Assembly (NCBI GenBank): GCA_905201915.1
Contig: CAJKQE010000038.1
Location: 1-18,432 of the forward strand
DNA: 18,432 nt
Source of the DNA: an uncultured Lachnospiraceae bacterium
GTDB taxonomy: Bacteria; Bacillota; Clostridia; Lachnospirales; Lachnospiraceae
Reading direction: 5' to 3'
Shown here: in pieces, positions 5,630 through 13,555 of the stretch
How the letters are laid out: every line of letters starts with the position of its first letter
Position numbering within the stretch: position 1 is the stretch's first letter
Program-made: the position numbers and the translations under genes
Notes under the pieces: generated by a model
Told to the model about the DNA's origin: nothing
The model's input: the letters and a program-made list of their open reading frames with translations, nothing else
Databases searched by the model: none

Positions 5630-6211
5630 ATAAATATCCTCATCTGCATTTTCATTCCACTGATATCCCATTCCTCTGGCTACCTTTTCTGCTGCGGCAA
5701 TATCCAAAATATCTGCAATTGCCCAAAGAGCTGTATCCATACCTGATATTGTATTTCCGCAGGAATAAAACTTTCCGTCAATAGCTACCTTCGCTCCTTC
5801 AATTCTCTCAATACCTGCTGTGAACATCCTGTTCCAGTTAGCGTCCATAGGAAAATCAGCAATTCTTCTTCGATATAAAAGCCCTGTTTGCGCCAAAATT
5901 GCAGAACCATTTCCAATCATCAAACAATAATCTGCATTTTCCGCTGCCTTTTTTATCAACTTTAATGCTCTTTCATCTTTCCACAAAAGTCTTCTGGCAC
6001 CTTTTCCACCGGGAAGGATTAAAATCCCATCTATTTCCTCAGGTACAAGAAAATCTGTCCACACCTTTACTCCGTGTACACTATTAATTACGTCTCCTGA
6101 AACAGAAAGATAGCGGACATGAAACTCTTCCGGAAGATTCCCAAAAACTTCTGCCGGGCCAAAAGCATCTAAGGTTTCAAAATCATCAAACAGTACAATA
6201 TTCACATACAT
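5624..6211 (-). CDS. DJ-1/PfpI-family protein without catalytic cysteine
   Basis: A 195-residue protein of the DJ-1/PfpI (class I glutamine amidotransferase-like) fold. It begins MYVNIVLFDDFETLDAFGP, the typical first strand and loop with the family's acidic residue, and has ILILPGGKGAR at 63-73 and FYSCGNTISGMDTALWAI at about 148-165. The nucleophile elbow, normally with a cysteine before TGA, reads LMIGNGSAILAQTGLL at 97-112, so the cysteine position is occupied by Gly100; Cys96 is nearby but off-site. Enzymatic activity of the usual type is therefore doubtful, and a binding or regulatory role is possible. The start at 6211 lies 2 bp after the upstream ATPase stop with AAGGAAGG before it, so it is the last gene of the importer operon. 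Its TAG stop (5624-5626) lies inside the terminal repeat of the adjacent palindromic element. Confidence 0.83.
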   Translation of the reverse strand: MYVNIVLFDDFETLDAFGPAEVFGNLPEEFHVRYLSVSGDVINSVHGVKVWTDFLVPEEIDGILILPGGKGARRLLWKDERALKLIKKAAENADYCLMIGNGSAILAQTGLLYRRRIADFPMDANWNRMFTAGIERIEGAKVAIDGKFYSCGNTISGMDTALWAIADILDIAAAEKVARGMGYQWNENADEDIYC

Positions 6212-6213
6212 CT

Positions 6214-6837
6214 TCACATATCCTTCCTTTTGTTGATTTCCGCCAGATTTATTGTTCTGGTGCAAATTTTCTTTGCCAGCTCTGCATTATGAGTAACCAT
6301 TAAAAGTCCCAATTTTCTTTCTCCTACCTCTCTGAGCATTAAATTCCAAATCTGCGCCTGAGTAATTACATCTAACATGGTACTCATTTCATCTGCAAAA
6401 AGAAAATGTGTGCCGGAAAACAAAGAACGAGCAACACAAAATCTCTGAAGTTCTCCACCGGAAAGCTCTCTGGGATACCTCTCCAGCCAATCCTTCTCAA
6501 TCCCCAATGCCTCCATAACTTCTTCACGAAACATTCCAGACTCCTGAAGAACTTTTTTCATCTTCCAGCGGGGATTAATGGCTTTTTCCGGATGCTGATA
6601 AATCAACTGAACCGGAGATATTCCCTTTTGAGGGAGAGGTTTTCCATCCAGCAAAACTTCTCCCTTGGTTGGTTTTAAATATCCGGACATAATCTTTACC
6701 AGTGTACTTTTTCCATATCCACTGGGGCCTACTAAGCCAACTCTTTCCCCTTCTTCCACTTTAAGACTTACATCCTGTAAAATCCACGGCTGATTATCGC
6801 TATATCGAAAGCTTACGTTTTTTGCTTCAATCTGCAT
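6214..6837 (-). CDS. ABC importer ATP-binding protein, NikE/OppF type
   Basis: The second ATPase of the peptide/nickel-type importer. All ABC motifs are present: Walker A GPSGYGKST at 37-45, Q-loop Gln81 in YQHPEKAINP, signature LSGGE at 125-129, Walker B FLFADE at 145-150 and switch His183. With 207 residues it ends right after the ATPase core and lacks the C-terminal oligopeptide-type extension of OppF. This is closer to the short NikE form. The start overlaps the upstream ATPase gene by 11 bp, implying translational coupling. It would act at the inner face of the membrane as a heterodimer with the 309-residue ATPase. Confidence 0.88.
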   Translation of the reverse strand: MQIEAKNVSFRYSDNQPWILQDVSLKVEEGERVGLVGPSGYGKSTLVKIMSGYLKPTKGEVLLDGKPLPQKGISPVQLIYQHPEKAINPRWKMKKVLQESGMFREEVMEALGIEKDWLERYPRELSGGELQRFCVARSLFSGTHFLFADEMSTMLDVITQAQIWNLMLREVGERKLGLLMVTHNAELAKKICTRTINLAEINKRKDM

Positions 6838-7756
6838 GTATACACCTCACATATCCCCCACGCACTTCTCTCATGGGAATATTTTCTTCACACTCATTTG
6901 TCTTATGGGGACATCTGGGCGCAAACAGACATCCCTTAGGTAAATATTTTGCATAAGGCTGAAAACCGGGAATTGGCTCAAATCCATTTTGTGGTAGAGC
7001 TTTCCATAATGCCTTAGAATATGGATGTCGAAGGGCATCTACCCCTTCAACAAAATCCTTTGCATCTGCCATTTCTACTGTAGTTCCTGCATAAAATACT
7101 GCAATTCTGTCAGCAATGTGAAACGCTAAATCAATATCATGTGTGATTAAAATAACTGCCTTTCCTTCATCTGCCAGTTCTCTGAATATTTTCAAGGCTT
7201 CCAATGCCATTTCCAAATCCAATCCCGGCGTAGGCTCATCCGCAATAATCACATCCGCTCCACTTAATACTGCTGTGGAAACTAACACTCGCCTTGCCAT
7301 TCCTCCTGAAAGCTGAAAAGGATAAAGCTGTTCTGTTTTTTCATCTAAATGAAATCTATGAAAAATTTCTCTTTGTGCTTTTATAATTTCTTTATTTACT
7401 TTTGTTCCACGTACCTGTGTACCCACTTTCATCAATGGATCCAAATAAGAAACAGACTGAGGAACCAGCGCCATTTCTTTTCCACGCAAAGTTTCCTTAT
7501 CTTTCTGACTAAGCACTTTTCCCTTATAAGAAATCTCTCCGCTTATAGAAGCATTTTCCGGCAAAAGCCCCATAACAGCGTGGGCAAGTAAACTCTTACC
7601 GGAACCACTGGAGCCTGCAATAGCTACAATTTCTCCCGGACGTACATCTAAAGTCAGATTAGATATCACCTTTAAATCATATTTTTCAAGTCCATGGTCA
7701 TACATCTGAAAGGACACGGACAAATCCTTTACTGATAAAATCGGTTCTTTTTTCAT
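6827..7756 (-). CDS. ABC importer ATP-binding protein, OppD/NikD type
   Basis: The first ATPase of the importer, 309 residues. Walker A GSSGSGKS is at 48-55, Gln100 is in the Q-loop (LVPQSVSYLDP), the signature LSGGM at 149-153, Walker B IIADEP at 170-175, and the switch histidine at 206. The C-terminal extension specific to peptide/nickel transporters is intact: HPYSKALWKALP followed by a cysteine-bearing tail with Cys276, Cys282, Cys289 and Cys305 (KGCLFAPRCPHKTNEC). That four-cysteine arrangement is common in OppD/DppD proteins and in some has been linked to an iron-sulfur cluster. AGGAG precedes the ATG at 7756. It follows the permease gene by 9 bp. Confidence 0.92.
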   Translation of the reverse strand: MKKEPILSVKDLSVSFQMYDHGLEKYDLKVISNLTLDVRPGEIVAIAGSSGSGKSLLAHAVMGLLPENASISGEISYKGKVLSQKDKETLRGKEMALVPQSVSYLDPLMKVGTQVRGTKVNKEIIKAQREIFHRFHLDEKTEQLYPFQLSGGMARRVLVSTAVLSGADVIIADEPTPGLDLEMALEALKIFRELADEGKAVILITHDIDLAFHIADRIAVFYAGTTVEMADAKDFVEGVDALRHPYSKALWKALPQNGFEPIPGFQPYAKYLPKGCLFAPRCPHKTNECEENIPMREVRGGYVRCIHAD

Positions 7757-7765
7757 CTCTTACTC

Positions 7766-8596
7766 CTATTCATGAGCACTGTACGGGTCAATAATCTTTT
7801 TCAGATTTTCCCCCAGCCTGTCAAATAATAAAACAATAATTACCAGCATCAGTCCGGGGAAAAATGCCAGCCACCACATACCTGCTGAAATATATTTCAT
7901 GGACTCAGAAAGAATAATTCCAATTGCCGGCTGTTCCGGTGAAAGTCCAAAGCCTAAAAAAGTCAATCCGGACTCATGCATAATGGCATGAGGAAACATT
8001 AAAATCAATCCAATTAAAAACTGAGGAACCATGTGAGGTAAAATATGATGCACCGTAATCCACCAGCTGGAATGTCCCAGCTTTTTAGAAACCTCTATGT
8101 ACTGCTGAGAACGAATTTGAAGAACTTCACTTCGAATAATACGTGCCAAACCTGTCCAATGAGTTACCGCAACACCAATTAAAACGCCTTTCAGCCCTTT
8201 TCCACAGGCAAAAGAAATTAAAATCAAAAGTACTGTATGAGGAATTCCCATAACCAAGTCAATAAGCCAGTTCATCAAATGATCCAGCCATGATTTTCCT
8301 GTGGCTGCGATGACCCCTACAATCACAGCAATCACAGCGCTGACACTGGATGCCACTACGCCTACTACAATACTTACCGATAAACCTTTTATGGTTCGCA
8401 CCAGCATATCTCTTCCCAGCATATCTGTACCGAAAGGATGTTTCAAAGATGGAGATAAACCTTTCTGTGAAAAATCTGCCTGTATCAACTCATCACTTAA
8501 AAGTGTTCCTGACAAATAAACACCAAACAATACCGCAAAAATCAGAATGGCAAAAAGAATGGTCTTTTTTCGTCTGTTCAATATTCTGCTATTCAT
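7766..8596 (-). CDS. ABC importer permease, OppC/NikC type
   Basis: A 276-residue inner-membrane permease of the peptide/nickel ABC family (binding-protein-dependent transport permease domain). It starts MNSRILNRRKKTILFAIL, with the first helix at about 12-32. A short periplasmic-facing loop (SLKHPFGTDMLGRDML, about 50-65) matches the family hallmark HPLGTDxLGRD. Further helices follow, and the cytoplasmic EAA-like coupling loop reads about YIEVSKKLGHSSWWITVHHI. The start overlaps the end of the other permease by 8 bp and has a GGGAGGG site. With the OppB-type protein it forms the translocation channel. Confidence 0.93.
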   Translation of the reverse strand: MNSRILNRRKKTILFAILIFAVLFGVYLSGTLLSDELIQADFSQKGLSPSLKHPFGTDMLGRDMLVRTIKGLSVSIVVGVVASSVSAVIAVIVGVIAATGKSWLDHLMNWLIDLVMGIPHTVLLILISFACGKGLKGVLIGVAVTHWTGLARIIRSEVLQIRSQQYIEVSKKLGHSSWWITVHHILPHMVPQFLIGLILMFPHAIMHESGLTFLGFGLSPEQPAIGIILSESMKYISAGMWWLAFFPGLMLVIIVLLFDRLGENLKKIIDPYSAHE

Positions 8597-9581
8597 TTCT
8601 ATATCCCTCCCTGATTTGTGGGTCTACAATTCCGTATATAATATTCGCCAGCATATTTCCTACAAAAACAAACAAGGTACTAAACAGCGTAATCCCCAAT
8701 AACAGGGGAATATCCGAACCCATTCCTGCCGCAGATGCTGCTGCACCAAGTCCCGGATAAGAAAACACTGTTTCCGCTAAAACAGAACCTCCGAACAGCT
8801 CACTGAAAGAGCCAAACTGCATGGTAATGGCAGGAAGCATAATGTTTCTAAGTCCGTGTCTTTTTAAAATACTCCATTTAGACTCACCTCTTGCTTTTGC
8901 AAATAATACATAATCACTTTCCAGAACATCCACCAATTTCTCTCTTGTATGCAATGCCACATTGGCAAAAGAAAGAAAACTCAGAGTCAGCGCCGGCAAT
9001 ATCAAATGATGAATTCTCTGCAAAATCGTAACCTGATCTGCCGGAACACCTTTTGGCACACTCATTCCCATAGGGAACCAGCCAAGCTGCACAGAAAACA
9101 GCATTAAAAACACAATTCCAATCCAAAATGTAGGAATGGAACACATAATCAGACAGACCTTTTTTAAAATTTTATCTATCCATTTTCCGTTAAAAATACC
9201 CATAGCACATCCAATGGCAAATCCAATAATACCGGAAAATACCCATGCAGTCATCATCAATGCCAGCGAAGTGGCAAATTTCTCTTTTATTACATCAAGA
9301 ACAGGTCTTCGATAAATTAAAGACACACCGAAATCCCCATGAAGCAAAGATTTGCCCCATGCCAGAAAACGTTCCACCGGAGGATCATTCAGTCCCCAGT
9401 ATTCCGCTATTTTTGCTCTTTGTTCTACACTTACATTAGGAACAGAACCCACATACTGCTGCACCGGATCTACCGGTGAAAGACTTACCAGTATAAAGCT
9501 TATGATGCTTACTGCAATCAGCAGCGTAACCATACGCAGAAGGTACTTTCCCGTAAGCTTCAAATAATACTTACTCTTCAT
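8589..9581 (-). CDS. ABC importer permease, OppB/NikB type
   Basis: A 330-residue inner-membrane permease. The N-terminal helix (about 13-33, LLRMVTLLIAVSIISFILVS) is followed by the family motif SPVDPVQQYVG, then a large loop with LNDPPVERFLAWGKSLLHGDFGVSL, which is characteristic of OppB/NikB permeases. The coupling loop is about YVLFAKARGESKWSILKRHG, and the C-terminal ETVFSYPGLG motif is present. AGGAGA precedes the ATG. It is separated from the solute-binding lipoprotein gene by a 105-bp gap holding a long stem-loop. Substrate cannot be assigned from the permease. Confidence 0.93.
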   Translation of the reverse strand: MKSKYYLKLTGKYLLRMVTLLIAVSIISFILVSLSPVDPVQQYVGSVPNVSVEQRAKIAEYWGLNDPPVERFLAWGKSLLHGDFGVSLIYRRPVLDVIKEKFATSLALMMTAWVFSGIIGFAIGCAMGIFNGKWIDKILKKVCLIMCSIPTFWIGIVFLMLFSVQLGWFPMGMSVPKGVPADQVTILQRIHHLILPALTLSFLSFANVALHTREKLVDVLESDYVLFAKARGESKWSILKRHGLRNIMLPAITMQFGSFSELFGGSVLAETVFSYPGLGAAASAAGMGSDIPLLLGITLFSTLFVFVGNMLANIIYGIVDPQIREGYRNE

Positions 9582-9615
9582 TTGTTTTCTCCTATACTCT
9601 CTATAACCACAATTA

Positions 9616-9664
9616 GAGTTGTTACTTTAGAACTTATTATAAACATGTCCTAATGCAACAACTC
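9616..9664 (-). repeat. stem-loop between the binding-protein and permease genes
   Basis: An 8-bp perfect inverted repeat (GAGTTGTT at 9616-9623 and AACAACTC at 9657-9664) extends to 12 of 13 bp with flanking AATT and encloses 33 bases. No U run follows, so it is not a classical terminator. Such intercistronic stem-loops often stabilise the upstream mRNA so that the binding protein is made in excess over the membrane parts. Confidence 0.5.
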
Positions 9665-9686
9665 GAATTTTGTTTTTATGCTATTT

Positions 9687-11345
9687 CTATTCCCATGTCC
9701 ATTCTGCAAGATTAGCAATCAATGGCCATGCCGCACCGTGTGCATGAATTCTCTGATTTCCAATATTCAAGCCATCTTTTACATAATACAAATGTGTCAT
9801 ATTCACATAAAATGCCCAAGGTGCTTCTCCCTTCATAGAAGTACCTGTTGTTCCATCCCATTGTGCTTTCTGCCACCATTCGTAAGAATCTTCAATAGTA
9901 AGAGATGTCATTGCCTTATCCAAATATTCATCTGTAGCAGGATTGGTATAAAATTCCGGATTGTACCAGTCTGTTTTTCCTGCATTACTACTGTGGAACA
10001 ACATATAAGATGTCATTGGACTGTCAGAACCCCACCCCATAATCATAGGTTCAGAGAACATTCTCTTAATGGTTTCATCTTCGCTTACACCTTCTACGTT
10101 AATTTCAAATCCCATATTTTCTTTTGCCTGATTTGCCACAGACATTGCAACAGCCTGACGCATGGAATCACCTGCAAAATACATCAGATTAAAGGCAAGC
10201 TTCTGCCCATCCTTATCACGAATTCCATCTCCGTCTGTATCAGTCCAACCTGATTGTTCTAAAAGCTCTACTGCATAATCCACATCTGTTTCAATTACAT
10301 CTTCCTCATTCCACCATGGCATACCATCACATTCAGAGTAAGCAGGTTTTGCAAATCCGTTTAATGCTTCATCAATAATTTTCTCTCTGTCAATTCCATA
10401 GCACATAGCTTTTCTTACATTAACATCAGAAGTAATGTCATTTCCGATTTTATATCCATCTTCTGTTTTCTTTCCTTCATCCGGTACTATCGGCATTGTA
10501 ATACCTCTGTTATCTACAGACTCTACTTTCTCAACGTGCATACCATCAATCTCTGTTGTTGCAAGTGTTGCAGAAGTTAATGCAATATCCACTTCTCCTG
10601 CTTTTGCAGCTACAAATCTGGCATCTTCATCCTGAATTAAAAAGACTGCTCTTTTCACTTCCGGCTGTTTACCATAATAATCTTCATTTGCTTCTAAAAT
10701 AAACTGCTGACCTTTATCCCACTGCACCATTTTATAAGGACCGGAGCCAATAATCTGATCTGCTTCCAAGCCGAATTTATCGCTGTATGCTTTTTCCGGT
10801 ACAATTCCCATCTGTGCAACTGTATAAATAAAGGTTACACATGGCTTGGACAGCTTAAATTCTACAGTTGTGTCATCTAACGCTTTGCAGCTTTCCAGCA
10901 TAGTCAAGTCCATATAAGTAGCTTTTTCTTTTGTTGTATTAAAAGTGAAGGCAATATCAGATGCTTTTAATGACTCACCATTTGTAAATTTTACATCATC
11001 TCTGATTTTAAACGTCCAAGTAAGTGCATCTTCACTGGTAGTATATTCTGTAGCCAGATCATTTTCAATCTGCTCATCTCCATTAATTTTTACCAAAGTA
11101 GAATAAATGGGAGAACCTGTATATCCAAATCCTGTACAAGGATCAAAAGAATCTCCTTCACTGGAAAATCCAATGGTCACCTCTGATTTTTCTTTATTTT
11201 CCTCATCTTTGCCAGCTTCTTTTGTTCCTTCTTTCTGTGTATCTCCTTTTGCAGCATCTGTTCCTGAATTACCGGAAGCGCCACAACCTGTAACCATAGC
11301 AGAAACACACAACAAGGCAGTTAATATCTTCATTCTCCTTTTCAT
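9687..11345 (-). CDS. family 5 solute-binding lipoprotein of a peptide/nickel-type ABC importer
   Basis: The extracellular binding protein of the importer, 552 residues. The ATG at 11345 follows AGGAGG by 9 bases and begins MKRRMKILTALLCVSAMVTGC, a lipoprotein signal peptide whose lipobox cysteine is Cys21; an upstream extension to 11417 has no ribosome binding site and overlaps the promoter. A low-complexity Lys/Glu/Asp-rich linker follows to about residue 55. The body matches SBP_bac_5 proteins: TSEDALTWTFKIRDDVKFTN, GSGPYKMVQWDKGQQFILEA and VNVRKAMCYGIDREKI. The end, GNQRIHAHGAAWPLIANLAE, has His534 and His536, resembling histidine-bearing C-termini I associate with nickel-type binding proteins of Clostridia. 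Nickel or a metal chelate is therefore possible, but peptides cannot be excluded. It is the first gene of the six-gene operon that ends with the DJ-1-like gene. Confidence 0.9.
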   Translation of the reverse strand: MKRRMKILTALLCVSAMVTGCGASGNSGTDAAKGDTQKEGTKEAGKDEENKEKSEVTIGFSSEGDSFDPCTGFGYTGSPIYSTLVKINGDEQIENDLATEYTTSEDALTWTFKIRDDVKFTNGESLKASDIAFTFNTTKEKATYMDLTMLESCKALDDTTVEFKLSKPCVTFIYTVAQMGIVPEKAYSDKFGLEADQIIGSGPYKMVQWDKGQQFILEANEDYYGKQPEVKRAVFLIQDEDARFVAAKAGEVDIALTSATLATTEIDGMHVEKVESVDNRGITMPIVPDEGKKTEDGYKIGNDITSDVNVRKAMCYGIDREKIIDEALNGFAKPAYSECDGMPWWNEEDVIETDVDYAVELLEQSGWTDTDGDGIRDKDGQKLAFNLMYFAGDSMRQAVAMSVANQAKENMGFEINVEGVSEDETIKRMFSEPMIMGWGSDSPMTSYMLFHSSNAGKTDWYNPEFYTNPATDEYLDKAMTSLTIEDSYEWWQKAQWDGTTGTSMKGEAPWAFYVNMTHLYYVKDGLNIGNQRIHAHGAAWPLIANLAEWTWE

Positions 11346-11388
11346 GAGTTTTATCCTCCTGATTTTTTCTTCGTGTTTTAACTTCCTC

Positions 11389-11417
11389 ATTATATACAGA
11401 AATATCCCCATGGGCAA
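11389..11417 (-). promoter_or_regulatory. promoter of the ABC importer operon
   Basis: On the minus strand TTGCCC (11412-11417), a 17-base spacer and a perfect TATAAT (11389-11394) lie about 43 bases before the lipoprotein ATG. This is the main promoter candidate for the importer operon and it is embedded in a large inverted repeat. Confidence 0.65.
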
Positions 11418-11436
11418 GCCACCCCTGGGGATATTT
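11400..11436. promoter_or_regulatory. 11-bp inverted repeat straddling the importer -35 (operator candidate)
   Basis: AAATATCCCCA (11400-11410) and its exact complement (11426-11436) flank a 15-base centre. The left arm lies in the -35/-10 spacer and the right arm just upstream of the -35, where a repressor dimer would block polymerase. The plus strand is followed by a T run, so it could also be read as a plus-strand terminator, but no plus-strand gene leads into it. Confidence 0.5.
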
Positions 11437-11530
11437 TTTTCGTTTTTTTTCTTTTCTTTTTTTGCTCAATTAGAAGGATTTTTAAACACTTTTTGTCATT
11501 ATTTATTCGAAACAGAACCCTATCCAGGGG

Positions 11531-13555
11531 TTAATTTTCCCTTTTGCTGCTTACAATACTGTAATAAGCTCTGGATGTTACCAGATACATTATCACATAA
11601 AAAAGTGTAAAAATCACATAGCATGCTCCCGTAACTGAAATCAATAATTTCTGATTATTAATTCCAAATAAAACAATAATTTTACTCATCATAGGAAAAG
11701 CAAATGCTGTATGAATACCTGCTGCAATAAGAGGCATGAAAAATACGGTAAGCACCTGTGAATTAATACTCTTTCGAATTGCTTTTCGGCTCATACCTAC
11801 TTTTTGAAGAATTTCAAACCTCTGCTGATCTTCATATCCTTCTGTTACCTGTTTGTAATACATAATGAGAACCATTCCCACAATAAACACAATCCCAAGA
11901 AGAATTCCCAATATAAACATTCCTCCGTACAATGCATAGAAATCTGCTCTTTTCGTTTCTCTGCACTCCACCAGAATAATCAAATTTTCATTTTGCTGTT
12001 CAAACTCTGATGCACGTTTCTGTATCTCCTGTGCCATCTCAATCTGCTTATCTCTATCCGCTTTTAAATTAATCCCGCGATAATTATCCACAGCAGTTTC
12101 CATTCCGCTTAACTGTTCACATTCCTCTCTTATTTCAGAAAGCACATCCTTATCCTTTACAAAAATAAACATAGAAGAAATCGTCTGCATCACATCAATT
12201 CCATTATCTACAAATGCAGGAACTGTTTTCTTTATTTTCCACTCTCTTCCATTTTCTAAAGTAAGTGTGTCATAATCATAGTCCAGTTTTGTATTATAAA
12301 GAAGAATTTCATTCTCTTCTAACGTTTCCTGCTTGCCCATCAGACGGTTATAATCTTCTACCGGAATAAAAAATAACTGTCTGATATGATTATATACATC
12401 TGTTCCATAGCTTTCCATTCGCTCCCCGCTCATAACTAATTCTTTTTTATCTAAATAAGCAGCTACTCCCAGATAAGTATAGAACAACTCATCTTTCTTC
12501 TCTATCTGTTTTTCTTTCATAGTTTCTGAAACAATATCATAAAATTCACTTACCTTTTTTTCATCTTCTGTCTGAACATCAATTACCACCTCCTGAGGAT
12601 AACTGGAATTCAGGAAATCTTCCGCTCCCAGATATAGGCAGGAAACAGCAGATACCATAACCAGTACCATGGTAGATAAAATACATATAGAGGCAAGCCC
12701 TTCTCCGTTTCTTTTCATACGAAACATCATAGTAGATACAGATATAAAGTGATTTGATTTATAATAATAGTGTTTATTATTTTTTAAAATTTTGCACAAT
12801 ACCACAGAACCTGCCTCAAATAGTAGGTAAGTCGCTACAATTACCATGATTACAGCTACGAAAAACATACCGATTACCTGCATGGGTTCTTCAATGGACA
12901 ATGCTATCATGTACGCTCCTGCCAAAATAACAATGCCAAACACAGCTAAAATCCAGTTTGCTTTTGGCGGTTTTTCTCCCATCTGTTCACTTTTTAACAG
13001 TTCTACCGGTTTCATTCTAAAAATTTGAAACAGGCATTTTAATAAAATCAAAAGAAAAATTGGAAGAAAAACGGTTATTGTATCTTTTACAGATGATACA
13101 GAAATCGTAAACTGAAAATCCGCTTTACCACCCAGCATCTTTATCATGGCAAGTTCTCCTAATTTAGAGAAGAAAATACCACTGACAATACCAAAAATAA
13201 TGGTAAGTCCTGTAATCTGAATACATTCCCACACCATAACATAAGCCACATTTTTCTTACCCATACCTAAAATATGGTAAAGACCAAATTCCTTATATCT
13301 TCTTTTCATCAAAAAGGAATTGGTATAGAACAGAAAAATCAAAGCAAAAACACCGATAACCAGACAGCCAAAGGACAATGTCATCTGCATGGTTTCTCCA
13401 CCTGTCATTCCTCTTACAATCTCACTGGTACTTAAAAAGCAAATCATATAAAACATCATAATCATGCCTATACAGGCAAAAATATAAGGCACATAAATCT
13501 TTTTGTTCTTCTTTATTCCCGTCCATGCAAGTTTAGGATAAAATCCGATTTTCAC
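11531..13555 (-). CDS. BceB-type ABC transporter permease (FtsX-like)
   Basis: The membrane subunit of a Bce-type peptide-sensing and detoxification transporter, 674 residues. It has the BceB architecture: helices at roughly 21-41, 61-78, 108-130, 158-178, 201-219, 228-250 and 288-310, then a large extracellular domain (about 311-540), then three C-terminal helices. The large loop is where bacitracin-like or other lipid II-cycle peptides are sensed. RRYKEFGLYHILGMGKKNV at about 85-103 is the usual FtsX-like signature. The GTG start overlaps the ATPase stop (GTGA). It works with the ATPase encoded just upstream and signals to the histidine kinase of the same module. The inducing peptide cannot be read from the sequence. 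Confidence 0.93.
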   Translation of the reverse strand: MKIGFYPKLAWTGIKKNKKIYVPYIFACIGMIMMFYMICFLSTSEIVRGMTGGETMQMTLSFGCLVIGVFALIFLFYTNSFLMKRRYKEFGLYHILGMGKKNVAYVMVWECIQITGLTIIFGIVSGIFFSKLGELAMIKMLGGKADFQFTISVSSVKDTITVFLPIFLLILLKCLFQIFRMKPVELLKSEQMGEKPPKANWILAVFGIVILAGAYMIALSIEEPMQVIGMFFVAVIMVIVATYLLFEAGSVVLCKILKNNKHYYYKSNHFISVSTMMFRMKRNGEGLASICILSTMVLVMVSAVSCLYLGAEDFLNSSYPQEVVIDVQTEDEKKVSEFYDIVSETMKEKQIEKKDELFYTYLGVAAYLDKKELVMSGERMESYGTDVYNHIRQLFFIPVEDYNRLMGKQETLEENEILLYNTKLDYDYDTLTLENGREWKIKKTVPAFVDNGIDVMQTISSMFIFVKDKDVLSEIREECEQLSGMETAVDNYRGINLKADRDKQIEMAQEIQKRASEFEQQNENLIILVECRETKRADFYALYGGMFILGILLGIVFIVGMVLIMYYKQVTEGYEDQQRFEILQKVGMSRKAIRKSINSQVLTVFFMPLIAAGIHTAFAFPMMSKIIVLFGINNQKLLISVTGACYVIFTLFYVIMYLVTSRAYYSIVSSKREN

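Noticed and set aside
5461..5640. Insertion sequence with a transposase
   Set aside because: The element is only 169 bp and no transposase fragment is found in any frame, so only a non-autonomous repeat is supported.
5545..5784. A 79-codon plus-strand frame beginning MATLIDDNDADGQLSKS
   Set aside because: It starts inside the palindromic element and runs antisense into the DJ-1-like gene with no ribosome binding site, so it is an accident of the repeat.
9678..10253. A 191-codon plus-strand open frame antisense to the solute-binding protein
   Set aside because: It is Cys/His/Ile-rich without domain features or a ribosome binding site, and lies fully opposite a clear gene, so it is a shadow.
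11346..11417. Longer solute-binding protein start at 11417
   Set aside because: It would put the promoter inside the gene and in front of the lipoprotein signal peptide. The AGGAGG-preceded ATG at 11345 is far better.
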